Assembly (NCBI GenBank): GCA_028671895.1
Contig: CM053803.1
Location: 46,002,786-46,066,785 of the forward strand
DNA length: 64,000 nt
Direction: 5' to 3'
Source of the DNA: Oenanthe sinensis
Taxonomy: Eukaryota > Streptophyta > Magnoliopsida > Apiales > Apiaceae
Part shown: piece after piece, positions 23,084 through 34,978 of the stretch
Layout: the number at the start of each line of letters is the position of its first letter
Position numbering within the stretch: position 1 is the first letter of the stretch
The notes under the pieces: generated by a model
The model's input: the letters and a program-made list of their open reading frames with translations, nothing else
Told to the model about the DNA's origin: nothing
Databases searched by the model: none
Translations under genes and position numbers: made by a program

Positions 23084-23522
23084 TCAAAAGAGAGAGCCTC
23101 CGCTAAACACTAAACACGTAAGAGGAGACGTGAAAATAACGTGGGAATTAGCTAAACACGGGATTCTAGCAATAACATGATCTACCCCTGTTAGCATCTT
23201 TCCGAATGAAACGAAGAGAAACAGACGACATGCTTTGAAGTTCCTACGTGCACTCTTCAACCACCTCACCCACTTCCAAAAGGTTCACCTTGTCTTCCAA
23301 GATAGCTTTGACACTGAGCAACGAACCCGACTCCACCAAAACCTGGGCATTGGTGAATTGTTCCTCCTTGATCCATGACAGAGCCTCCCTCATCCCTACA
23401 ACCTCAGCCTCGAAAACATACTCAACCATTCGAAAACAACCAACCTTAGTAGCAACAATGTCAATAATAATTTCTTGATATAATAATAATTTAAATGATT
23501 TCTTGATACTATGTTGCCTCAA
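23084..23522 (-). pseudogene. Relic of a plant RNase H-like (LINE-type) domain
   Basis: On the minus strand the frame reads FEAEVVGMREALSWIKEEQF, then VLVESGSLLSVKAI. This is the core of the plant RVT_3 type RNase H domain found at the end of LINE reverse transcriptases and in free-standing copies. After a frame change near 23245 it continues with GVDHVIARIPCLANSHVIF, matching the His-containing C-terminal helix of that domain. The N-terminal catalytic Asp segment is missing. It is an old fragment with no sign of function. Confidence 0.6.
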
Positions 23523-23980
23523 TATTATAATTTTTGGAATACGTGGGGTGACATGTTAATAATAATAGTATTAAAATATCCTGCTCCGAATATAAATCTT
23601 TTTATTAAAACAATATCCTGTTACGAATATAAATCTGGGACCCACGTGTCACTGTATCAAATCGCCTATCTTTGTTACTGTACTCGAAAAGTTAGATAAA
23701 AATAAAAGGGTACATGCGTAAATTCACGAAAAGATTTTTAATTTTAATTTTAATTTTAATTTGTAATTTGTAATTTCTCTTTCTTCTTCGTCTGCTTTGA
23801 GACTTTTTTGTAATCTTTTTTTAGCAAAATTCAGTAGTCGCGTTGAGTCATTGCAAAACGACCTCCAAAAACCTAATTATATACATACACGAATTTGTAT
23901 GTATTCAAGTTGAAGTCTTTTTTGATCCTTTATTGTTTTAATTGCTGTTAATTTCAAGATAGATATATAGTTTGATAGTA

Positions 23981-26900
23981 ATGGCAGGAATCGGAGGCTT
24001 CGCCGTGTCGCGGAGCCACGGCGGCGATAGGTTTTACAATCCACCGGCGATGCGGCGGCACCAGCAGCTTTTGTTGCAGCAGCAACTTCGACGGCCGGAG
24101 AATTCGCCGGAGGTGGAGAAGCGGAGTGATGCGGATGGTTTGGAGAGTGCATTGTCGAAGAAGGAGGCTGATTGCGGTGCTTCGGAGGCGAAGAAGCCGA
24201 TGGATGAGAGTAATATAGATCGTTTGATGGAAGCGGTGACTCCGTTTGTTGCGGCTAAGTATTGTCCTGAGGTACTTAAGTTAGTTAGGATTTTTTTGAT
24301 TTTTCATCGAATTGCTCTTGTACATTTCGGAATTCAGTGTATATATGCTTATTAGTGTGCGTAAAATTGTGTTTGTTTAGCTCATTTTGTTGCGGAAATT
24401 TTGTTTTCAAGTAAGTGGATGAGTTGTTTATTAATTGTGTTTGGGGTGATTAGGTGAATGGAATGGGATGGAGAAGTAGGGAAGCTGGTTTACGGCCGTT
24501 TTATTGCCTTGGTGAGTTGTGGGAATCGTTGAAGGAATGGAGTGTGTATGGAGCAGGAGTGCCGTTGATAATTAAAGAAACTGACTTGGTTGTACAGTAC
24601 TATGTGCCGTATTTGTCTGGTTTACAGTTGTATGTTGATCCATCGAAGCGTCCTTCTTGTAATAGGTAAGCATATATATGCTTTTAGCTATTACGTACTT
24701 GATTGGCATTTTGTCTGTGTTGGTCTGTTCTTATAGTGGCATCCATGACTCAAGCTGATTTTTTGTAGTGTTATTAACTTTTTATTGTGATTTCTTAATG
24801 TGTAAAATATGAAACTTGCTCATCTAAGTTCATTAGTTGGTCAACAGATTGTCATGTAGATACATTTATCGAAGGAAATAAATGACTGTAAGTTGTCAGA
24901 TGTTCTTTGCCACAACTATTTGAGGTATTAAGTTCGGTAGCCTAAACATTTAGACATACTGTGCATTTACTGTCAACATCAGCAGTTAACGTTATCGGTT
25001 GCTGATGATGGTGTATTCTTAGCAAGTAATGATCTTTTAGTGGTACTTTGCTCTGGTAGATAGGCTATTTTTTGATAGAGAATGAAACTTAATGTTTTCT
25101 TTTTGAATTTCTATCATTTTAGTGTGTGGATAGGATGATAGGTTCTCATATTTTATTTTGAATCTCACTTTTTATGTCATGAGCCTTTATACTGCATGAT
25201 GCACATGTTCAAAATGTCACTATACGATTGGATCATATGGTGCACTGAAGTGAAATTTGGTTGGATTGATATGAAATGGATATCTGTTAGAATTGACTCC
25301 TTGATTGTTGGTAGCTTATTAACAATTCATTGTTAGAATCCTTTTTCATGCTGTCTTCATATTTTGATAATAAGAGATATGCCATAAGCTTTTGATGCTT
25401 GTCTTCAACCTATCTCGAGTGTTGTTCCAAACAAGGCCCCATACTACATCCAATTTTTATGTGTAGACTCCTCATATGACTAGGTCGGGAGTCGCTGATA
25501 TCTTTACCCCCACCTCCTTGTACTCAGGAAGTTGCATAAACTCCTAATTGCTACTAGTCGCACCCGCTAAGATTCCCAACTTACATAATGTCCTCCCATT
25601 TTGTAGAAAATGTAGCCCTATAGTAACCTAATACGCTATTATTACTTCCAGTGTTATGTGATAAGAAATTGGAAAACTGAAATATTGACACTTTGAAAAT
25701 TGTAAGGGTGACTTATAAAACATATTTAAGTAAAGGTTTTTCACATTAATCTGGTTAATTTGGATAAACTTATCTTTATCAGCCCTGTTCAAGTTTGCAT
25801 GTTCGCAGTTATATTTCCTGGTAGTCTTGTATATATTTTTTATAATTCAGCACATTGTACAGTGTGATCAATGATATTTCTTGCTCCATGCTTCCTGTTT
25901 GGAGAAGTTGTTTATTTCAGTATAACTTCTTTTCCAATTTAAATTGATAGTTGTTCTTGCCCTTTGGTGCCTATGATTTTTGTAGAAGCTACTCTTTGAT
26001 GGAGTTTTATAGATCTATTAGTTGTGTAGTTTAATTTTTCAAGCATTGAGCCTTTTAGGAGATATTGAAACATTTATGTCTAGGATTTGCTTCCCCTTGG
26101 TGGTTGCAACATATAAAAATGCTTGTGTCAGAAAATAAAGCTGCCAACAAACCCTATATATATCTTAATGAAAGTTAAGTGATGATAGGAACTTTATTGT
26201 GATACAGAAACATTCCGTTGTTGCTATGTTTCATCCATAATAGGTGGTTTTCCATATTAGCATGTGTTTTCTAGAAATATGTTACATGTGTTTATGTTTT
26301 ACATTTTTAAACATATTCTTAAGGAAGCTTCATTTAGAGGTCCGCATTGCAAGTTTGCAACCCTGTTCAGTGCCAAGGGTTATTGACTGTATGTGTGCTG
26401 CATGTTTTTTTAGGAAAATTGATCAATTGTTTTGGATAAGTTATGTTTGCTGCATTTTAGTTATGTGAAACATTTTCTGGTATTTCCTGTCAGGCACTCA
26501 GGTGAGAATAATGACACCGAGCCTGTAAGAGAGACAAATAGTAATGAATATGAAGCGGACAGGCGAAAATGTGTTGCAGATGGGAGTCACCAGAATGCGG
26601 TGAACTTGAACTCCCAGAAATTGAAGAGTCTGTCGCTGAGAGACAAATACCCCGTGAATTCTTCTGGTGACGAGGGTGAGAGTAGCAATTTCCCTGGTCT
26701 GCTTGTGTTTGAATATTTGGAACACGAACAACCATACTCTCGAAAACCTTTAACTGACAAGGCAAGTTTAGTTCTTGAGAGTATATTCTGGTTGGTAGCA
26801 AAATATTTTTTTCCAAGAAACTGATATTGTAATGCATCCCCCCTTCCCCTCCAACAGATTTCAAATCTTGAATCTCAATTTCCAGAATTGAGTTTGTACC

Positions 26901-27532
26901 GAAGCTGTGACTTGTTGCCTTCAAGTTGGATTTCTATAGCTTGGTACCTTTAGTTTTTAGTTGTGAAAATATGAAACATTCTCTTTCTTTAGATTGAGCT
27001 TTTATGCTCTATCAATTTCAGTAACGAAATAAATTGTCCTGCAGGTACCCAATTTATAGAATACCTATGGGCTCGACACTAAAGGATTTGGATGCATCTT
27101 TCTTAACGATCCATCCCCTGTCCACACATTTCAAAAGTACATCTCTTTCTCCCCCCCCCCCCTCTCTCTGCGTGTGTGTGGAGCACAGACCCATGCTTGC
27201 GTATGTGTTCAGTCACACATGTCTTTATGCACATATCTTTGTAAACCATTTTTTGACTGTTTGTAAATGGTATAGATGGTGGTCAATCACAGTCTCATGG
27301 TTCCAGTTGTGTGGGAAAGGTCATCGGTGCTAGCACTGGATCTTCAAAAATTTCTCTACCAGTCATTGGCCTTGCTACTTACAAGTACAAAGGTTCAATT
27401 CTGAGTCCCAGTGGCCCTCAAGATTATGAGCACGAGAACTCGCTTTTGGAAGCTGCAAATAGTTGGCTTCAGGGTTTGAATGTTGTTCTCCCTGATTTCC
27501 TGTTTTTTCGTTCTCATTACTTGCGAAGATGA
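23981..27532 (+). CDS. DUF789 family protein, six exons
   Basis: The exons are 23981-24271, 24454-24665, 26494-26761, 26858-26943, 27045-27136 and 27276-27532. Together they are 1,206 nt, exactly 402 codons including the stop. All phases agree across junctions. The product (401 residues) starts MAGIGGFAVSRSHGGDRFYN, followed by a Gln/Arg-rich stretch. It then has DUF789 blocks: LMEAVTPFVAAKY, FYCLGELWESLKEWSVYGAG, VQYYVPYLSGLQLYVDPS, LPSSWISIAWYPIYRIPMG and the C-terminal HPDF-like VLPDFLFF. DUF789 proteins are plant-specific, soluble and of unknown function. Intron 2 is long (1.83 kb). Intron 3 begins AAG/GCAAGT, a GC donor, while the others are GT-AG. The length is normal for the family. 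The gene looks intact. Confidence 0.9.
24666..26493 (+). other. Long intron 2 of the DUF789 gene
   Basis: This 1,828-bp intron has normal GTAAGC and TTCCTGTCAG borders. A more GC-rich patch at 25360-25640 (containing CCCCCACCTCCTTGTACTCA) looks like an inserted repeat fragment. I could not classify it. Confidence 0.6.
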
Positions 27533-29110
27533 TAATGCATGGAAACTTATTCGCATTATCTCCCTTCGTAATGACAAAAGTTAAAGGTGTCAGTGTTTGG
27601 ACTTACAGTATTGGCTTGACCCTATCTGCAAACAGCCAACTGGTTGAATGTTCTGCTATGTTGTTTAAGCCTTATCATCTTCGTATTTGTAAAATTCTCA
27701 ACAAAGCATTAACTTACAAGATACTTAGGAAAAATGCTTATGGCCTAAGCTAGGCTATGCTTAATGAGCCAGAAGGTAGGCTTGACACATGAAGAAGTTG
27801 TCTGGCAGAGTTCACCGTTTCTTTTTCTGGGCTGCTATGTTGTTGCTCTGTTGTTTTGAAGCAGTAACCTGACATAATTTGCAAGTAGGCATCTGATATA
27901 GCCTCTGCTGTTTCATTGTGGGCGCCTAATACTGTTGCTGACCATAGTATACAGGTAAACTGCTGGCTTTTTGATCAGTATCAAGAGAATCTTGGCAATT
28001 AGTTCTGGTGATAATGACGATAACTTTAAACGATCTGTAACTGTTAGTCTGCGTATACAAACTGATACAAAAATTCACAGAATAGGTTATCCTTTTGAGG
28101 AAAGTTATGCTCCTTGAATGAGAAGTTAAAGGAGTTTCATATATGTTGCATATATGTTTATCAGTGTTTACTTGATTGCGCATTATTGCACTAGATGCAA
28201 TCTTGTAGTTATTTACATCTGATGATGGAAGGATTAATGTTAACTGTTAAGAGGCTTTGGTTGGTTAGATCTATGACTGTTCCTTGCCTGTAGTCTTCAC
28301 TCTTCAGGTTCATTTTACATTATGCTGAATATTGTTATATAGTATTTTGACTGGCATAGATTTCTGATTAGTGTCAATACCTCAAAGGTGGAGACCAGTA
28401 GATTTTAGGCAATGCATGGTCTTGCGTGGGTAGGTTTCGCTGAGAATATAATAGGGAGATATATTTTCTACAAAATAAATATGCATGTCCTGATGTACAT
28501 GGGTGTTGCTGGCGATAGGCAAGTCTCACATGATCTATGTTGTATTTTGAGACTTTCTCTAAAACAGAAGACATGGGGTTGATGCTAAAAAATGTAGGCA
28601 TAGCTCGCGTTTATGTTTAAATACCAAAACAAGGCGTCAGTGATTGTTGAACGACAGAATGATCAGCAGCACGGGGGTAGCAATCATCTTGTTTTTAGAA
28701 AATGAGGGATAAATTTGCATTTTTTTCTGGATCAGGATGCTTTGGGCATTTTAGCTCCAAGTTATGTAAAAAAAGTCTCAACACCCGAAGTTAATCAACC
28801 AGGCAAATATTGCCAAAGTAATTACACCCACAGTTCTGAATTCTAAATTCTATTTTTTTCGAAGAAACTTTAACATTATATTCCCGAGTTTAGGTCTTTC
28901 AATAATTTTCAAAAAATGGAGAGAAATTTTTTGGGACAAATATATAAGGATTTTCTTGTCAAATTTTTATGTTTTCTTCCTTTTCTTCTAGAAAAATAAG
29001 TCGGATACAATACAAGTTAAAGAAAATAAATATTTCTCTTTTTTTTCTTTTAAAAAAAACCTCTAAAAAAAATTATGAAATGCAGTGTATGATTTCCATA
29101 TAACCAGACT
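27533..29110. other. 3' flank of DUF789 gene, no gene recognised
   Basis: T-rich transcribed-looking sequence just after the stop is followed by AT-rich intergenic DNA. No coding segment is convincing. Confidence 0.5.
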
Positions 29111-29117
29111 CCTGAAA

Positions 29118-29268
29118 TTCAAAATTTTGGGGCTGGGCTATTTTAAGTATATGCCTTATTCGTTTATAGTCAGGCCACATGTATATAACCAAATTTTGGG
29201 GCCGGGCTATTTTAAGACATTCTAAGCATATGTCTTATTCGCTTATAGTCAGGCCACATGCATATAAT
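29118..29268. repeat. Two-copy direct repeat of about 75 bp
   Basis: Each copy contains AAATTTTGGGGC(T/C)GGGCTATTTT and ends TATAGTCAGGCCACATG. The copies lie at about 29120-29190 and 29191-29268. The second carries a short insertion. Confidence 0.75.
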
Positions 29269-30050
29269 TGATCAGACAAAGTAGACTTTGAATGTTCCTC
29301 TCAAGTCCTCGTCTATGGAAGATACAATATAGTACAAGTGACAATGCCATGTCTAATTTAGATTAGTTTTTTTATGGTATATACTTACTCGTAGATAAAT
29401 TGTATCGAGATACAATATCCATAAAATGAATTTTTTTCATTTAAAAAACTTATAATCTAACCAAAGGACATGATAATGTCCCCGGAAATTTAGACAATAA
29501 GGTCTTAATGACTGAGAAGAGAATATTCGTCGCACTCCCATCAACAAACAAATACGTCTGTCGTCCGGTTTAATCCAAAAACGATGATATGCTTATATAC
29601 ATATATATGTATAACTCCCGATATATGAACAAAAGTCATCCAATATGACACAAGATCGTCATTCAACGACATATAACAACCATCATATATGGTCAAAACG
29701 ACATAAAAGTGGCACTATCTAATAGAGAAACGTATATGATATCAAAATCATTTAAAAAAAATCATATATAGAAGATTTGAAAACATGTCTGAATGATATA
29801 CTATAGATCTAAAAGATAAAAAAAGATTTAAAATTTTAAAATGAAATTTTAAAAAAAAATATAAATGAGAAATATATTAATATACAAATATTATTATCAT
29901 ATAATAGATGCATCTCGGTCTCTGACAATAATAATAGGACAGCTCATATTAAAAAAAAAAAAAATACATTTCCGCGCTTAAAAATCGTGGATCGAAGGCA
30001 TTTGCATAATTTTTAAGCCCCAAAAAAAGTATTCCGCAAAACACCAGCTT
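29269..30050. other. Intergenic, no gene recognised
   Basis: AT-rich with poly-A runs; no ORF or repeat that I can classify. Confidence 0.5.
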
Positions 30051-30059
30051 TAAAAGGGG

Positions 30060-30797
30060 AGAACGACATTTAGCCTTTCCGCTACGCGTGATTTTCTTTC
30101 TTCGGTTTTGTAACTAACAACACTTAATATTACCAAGGGAGATTTCTATAGGCGATTGCTAGGCGATTTGAAGGCATAATCATAACGTATAATTAAAATC
30201 AGGTATATTTTCTAGGGTTTATTCTGTTTGCTAGGATTCTTCTGTGTATTTTCTGTGATTTATGGTTTGTGATGATTAAAGTTGATTAAATGCTAATTGA
30301 TTGTTGGATATGAATTGTTGTGTGCTATTGACTGATGGATATAATGGAGCGTATTTAATTTGATTTCCCTGCTTTTTCCTTGATTGCACACCACCTGTTC
30401 GATCAATTGCTTGAGCGATGTTTTTTAAAAATTGCTTGAGGATTTTTCCTTGTCTGCAGTGCTTGTAAAATCAAATGTGCTTCTGATCAAACCACCATAT
30501 ATTATTTTCGGCCATCAGTTTACTATGATGAGTCAGCATCAAGCAGCTGCAAAAGAGTATTTAGAAGCTTATAAACTGATGCCTGATAATCCCCTGATCA
30601 ATCTATGTGTCGGTATGATTTTTTGCATGGGATCTAATGTGTTGCAAAATGTTTCTTTTTTTGCTTAATACCATATAGCAAATGCATGAGAATTTGTTAT
30701 ACTCTAATTTACAGGTTCTGCCTTAATTATTTTAGCCCTTGGGCATAGATTGAACAAACATCAATGTGTTGTGCCTTTGGCATCATGGATGGTGTGA
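30060..30797 (+). pseudogene. Fragment of TFIIIC subunit GTF3C3 (TPR protein)
   Basis: The intact protein is a TPR subunit of RNA polymerase III factor TFIIIC. Only two exons are present, 30460-30612 and 30715-30797, with a clean 102-bp GT-AG intron between them. They read GHQFTMMSQHQAAAKEYLEA, YKLMPDNPLINLCVG, then SALIILALGHRLNKHQCVV. This matches one TPR region of the plant protein. After that the reading departs from the family and hits a stop at 30795. A possible 5' untranslated exon (about 30060-30200, ending CAG/GTATAT) lies upstream. Most of the roughly 900-residue gene is absent. Retention of the intron shows a DNA-level copy, not a retrocopy. Confidence 0.7.
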
Positions 30798-33130
30798 CAA
30801 AGTGCCTTTGGCCTTTTTATCTTGTTGGGTGCATGTGTCATTAAAAGTTTAAAACTGATGTAAATACTCTTGGTCTCTGTAATATTGTACTATTCCAGTT
30901 CATGCAACACTTTCTAGTGGTACCAGTTTATATTTTCGGAGTATATATGACCATATGAAAAGAGACTTAGAATTGATGTGTTTCAGCAGAGATGAGTGGT
31001 AACAAATTTTCCAAATCGCACATAATGATCAGTTCAACAAGTACAAATACAGAAACTAAAGATACTGCATGACTATGCTATGCTGTTGGGGTTGAACTCC
31101 GAAACAGCAAGTAAAACAATGTTGCAGCCTTCGCAACACTATTAAGAATGCTGCAGCAGGCATTTTAGAGAGACGAGATACCCTGATGCATTTGGAACAG
31201 TCCTGCAATTGCTTTCTCTCTCGGGCAAATTTTGATGCCACCAGGCTTTTCAAAGGCTTGGAAAATGCGTTAGACATGAACATATACAATTGTTTAACAG
31301 AAAAGACGTGATTTATAAAAGGGTCATAAACAAGAATCTACGAGTGCAAAAGATCAAAGTTACTACTTTTTTGCAATTTTGCTTTTTATTATATACAATT
31401 ACAATATTAACACAATAGGGTGGTTCATAAATTGAAGTAAATGAAAATAAGGGTAAAGTCCAAAATACTTAATTTTGAATAAAATATAACACAAGTAGAA
31501 TATTAATTTGCAATAACTAGGATCTAAATTTGTTATGCCAAAGTATCACCTCTAAAGTGAAGTGGAGTGGCTTGGACTCCAAAAAATAAGTATCTTGGAT
31601 CAATAAAACTTTAAAATGAAATATTTTATTATCTTAAAAAAAATAACAGTTGAAAATTTCACCTACTCGATTAATTAAAAACAATTTAACTAGTGAAATT
31701 GTAATCTGAATTCAATTTCAATCAAGAAAAAAATATTAAATTAATTTTTTCAATTTTTATAATTTTAAAATTGGACCAAAATATTAAGTGATGATATAAA
31801 GTTGAATAATTTGACAGTGCCCTCGAAATCCCCGCGGTCCGTCACTTGATTTAACGGTTCTGAAACTGATTGTTAAATAACTGATCCCCTAATACATAGA
31901 AGAATATTTTGGAAATAGGGTTTGGACCGGAGAATAAGAGGGAAGAAGGGGAGAGCAAGAGTGACGAGCCCTTCAAAAATCGAATAATTTAGATTAGTTT
32001 TTAATAGTTCATTACTATTCTATTATAGTTATAATGTTAGATTAGTTAAAATCATGTATATATACACGGGCTTAATGTCTGAGGATGATATATTATGAGT
32101 ATGTTTGATTTATCTTATAAATAATTTATAAGTTAGAAATTGTATGTAATTTCTAACTTATAAGCTATGTGATTTGACAAACGGGGTCTAGGGGTTGAGC
32201 CCCTCTATAGATTAGAAAAATGAGTTACCCTCCGATTATAACTAATTTAAATTGAAAAATTGACTTTGTGATTTTGATATAAGTTCAATAAATCTAGATT
32301 AAATAACACTTTGCACCCTTTATCTTTAGTCGTTTTTTAATTTCATCTCAAATTTATAATTTTGGTAGAATGCATCCTCAACTTTAAATTTCATTTCATA
32401 TTGCACCCTTTTAATGTTTTTCCGTCCAGAATAACAGTTACCGTTAATATGTATATGGGTAAAATTGGAAGAATTTTTTCAAATTAATATTATGACCGAA
32501 TGCACCCCCAAAATTTTATATTTTGGCAAATGACATTCTAGCTAAAAATTTAACTCTTTTAAAATAAAAAATTAATATATATAAAATATATTTTATTTTA
32601 TTATATGTGTAAAGTATTTTTTATAATTAATTTTAATAGATATGTTGTGTACTACTGTACTTATAAATTTAACTATATTTAATCTATCCATTACAATATA
32701 TAATATTATTTTTTAAGATAATTATTATATATTAAAAAAATTAGGTTATCTCGTGGGATATATGCACATATCTATATTCTAATATATTCTTAATGATTGC
32801 TACCACTAAGTCGGCTAAATTTTATTTGCCCATGGTTCAACCCGTTTAGCATTTTTTAATTCATTTTAATTAGTTTTAAGCATTTTTAGCATTTTAATCA
32901 ATTTAAAAAATACTCAAAAATATAACCAAATCACAATCATATCAATAATTGATCCATGATTAACGTTAATCATCCCAACAATAGTTCGAATTCATATGTT
33001 CACATTATCTTCTCTCTGATGAGTCCTACTTACATGGATCCTTTTGTTTTGCTCCTCTCGGATGAAAAACCTATTCTCATGTAAACCAGAACATCGCTGT
33101 TCATCTTCGTTGATCGATCTGATATTATTA
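30798..33130. other. Intergenic with small repeat-like pieces
   Basis: No clear gene. On the minus strand near 31070-31290 an open frame contains FARERKQLQ and MPAAAFLIVLRRLQH; the other frame there reads FEKPGGIKICPREKAIAG. It may be an old gene fragment that I cannot name. 32290-32540 has TTTGCACCC-rich text typical of transposon termini. A small hairpin is listed separately. Confidence 0.35.
32100..32187. repeat. Short fold-back element
   Basis: TAATTTATAAGTTAGAAATT (32122-32141) pairs with AATTTCTAACTTATAAGCTA (32148-32167) with only two mismatches across a 6-base loop. Outside it, ATGTTTGATTTATC and GTGATTTGACAAACGG continue the inverted symmetry. This is probably a very small MITE. Confidence 0.5.
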
Positions 33131-33132
33131 TG

Positions 33133-34345
33133 GATTTAAACGATGGCTTTCATTCAAATAAAGAGAACGTGTCTTATTCCTCATAGAAGCGGATGCATAG
33201 TCTAGAACAGAGTCCCAGCAATGGTAATATTTATATATGTTACGTAATTCTCCCGTGCCAACATGAACGATAGCGAGTTTGTTCTGTTTTTGCATTTATA
33301 ATCTAATATTATTAACGGCCATTTATTCAGTTATGAAGCGTCGAGGCCTTGAAGAATCAGATGTTTCATCAATACAGGTACTTATTCTTTCGTATGTATT
33401 TTTTACATTTGAGGCTATGCCATAATGCTAATGAGTTCTATATCATATTGATATTCAGGGTTCAACTGTTGTAACCGTGTCAATGCTCTTGATAAGTTTT
33501 TACATAACATGATGCTTACTATGCGGTGCCAATACAAGGGAAATGAGAATACCATTCCACATGGTTGTGTTTGTCATTCCTTATTCATTAATTATTCGAT
33601 ACATTGTTGACCATTCCATATAATTAATGTGAAATTGTTTATGCTACATGTTCAGATGGTACAGTGAGCCTTGTGTATTTCAGATGGTACAGTCTGATCA
33701 TGTTGTATAATGGGCACTGATATTTTACAATACTTATATGCATTTTAACTTTGACATTGGAACACTTGTCAATAGGTAATAGAAGGACTCCATTTTTGCA
33801 AAAAAAAAAAGCAACTCAAATCATTACAAGCAGTCGGGGTTGTCATTCGAACACTTCGAGTAATGTTCCCAGTTGTGTTATAGGTTATGTTTTTTAGTTT
33901 TTCCTTCATTGTAATTACTCTGTAATATAATACATGACTAATTATTTACCCATTGAATGCGTATTACTATTTTTACAGCACCTGCGAAAGTTTTAAGATT
34001 TAAAGAAGGGTATAAGGATATTAATCTCGAAACAACTTATCAAAATCGAATTTTGAATGAAAGTGGTCTAAACAATAATCACGAGAGGAGTCCTTTAGTA
34101 GAATATTCAATGTTTTTTGTTATTTCCCAAGAATACCAAAAATTGGTTAATAAACAACAAAATTGCAAGCACACGCATTAGATGCTTTGGAAGTAAGAGC
34201 TAATTTTTATCAAGGAGATGGAATAATTTTTTTTACACCAATTAATGCTTTCTACAAAATTAATAAAGAATTTATTCAAGAGTTAAACAATTTTTTAAGG
34301 GTATTACTAATCGCATGAGTAGCCCGGGCATAGTCCCTGGTTTTT
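33133..34345 (+). pseudogene. Decayed coding fragments of unknown origin
   Basis: Short exon-like pieces lie in a row. MDLNDGFHSNKENVSYSS is at 33133-33186, MKRRGLEESDVSSIQ (with a donor after it) is near 33334-33378, and an open frame at 33957-34181 contains VLRFKEGYKDINLETT. Further open text follows to about 34320 in another frame. Order and style recall the 5' ORFs of plant Helitrons or other transposons. I cannot assign a family and the frames are broken. Confidence 0.25.
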
Positions 34346-34978
34346 TTTAATGTTTGCTATATATTATTTGTAAATTTATATTTGTTTTAGTTTTAAAGAT
34401 GTGTTTTAATTAGATTAATTATAATAAGGTTTTAAAATAAATAAATTATTGGAGATATGTTTAGATTAGAATAGTTAAAATACAATAATTTTTTGACAAG
34501 ATTAAATCTGTTAAATAGGATTTTAAAAGCAGACTTGTATTTAAGTAGTATCCAACAAATTCTGGACAAACTACCGACTATGAAATTTTTAAAGTTTTGG
34601 TTTTAATAGTAGAATATAAATTTATAATTTTTAAATAAAAATAATAAATAGTATATCGATAAACTAATATCACAACACGAATTTGTGATAAAATAAATAT
34701 GTGTTCATATTATTATTTAAAAGTATTAAAATTTAAAATATGGAAATAATAATTAAAATAAGGACTAATTATTAATTTCATTTAAAAAATTATTACTATA
34801 TCTCAAAATTATTTATTTTAATTATATTAAAATTCGATTTTTATTAAAATGAAGTTAAAATAATTAATTAGGATGTGATATATTATAATATCGTAAACTA
34901 TAAAATAAAATCTTCCGATTTTACCGCTGTGCATACGATAAACAAAGATAGCAAGTGAGGAGGTGTGATTGATCTGCA
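34346..34978. other. AT-rich spacer before the SYP4 relic
   Basis: Very AT-rich, no ORF. The CCCGGGCATAGTCCCTGG patch at 34331-34348 could be a decayed Helitron terminus but lacks a clear CTRR end. Confidence 0.3.

Noticed and set aside
27150..27182. C-run and TC/GT repeat as a regulatory element
   Set aside because: Simple low-complexity sequence just inside an intron of the DUF789 gene.
31056..31289. Minus-strand ORF with a Cys-rich tail
   Set aside because: It has no family match, and frames on both sides are broken; mentioned only as a possible fragment.
34331..34348. CCCGGGCATAGTCCCTGG as a Helitron hairpin
   Set aside because: The stem is weak and no CTRR end follows at the right distance on either strand.
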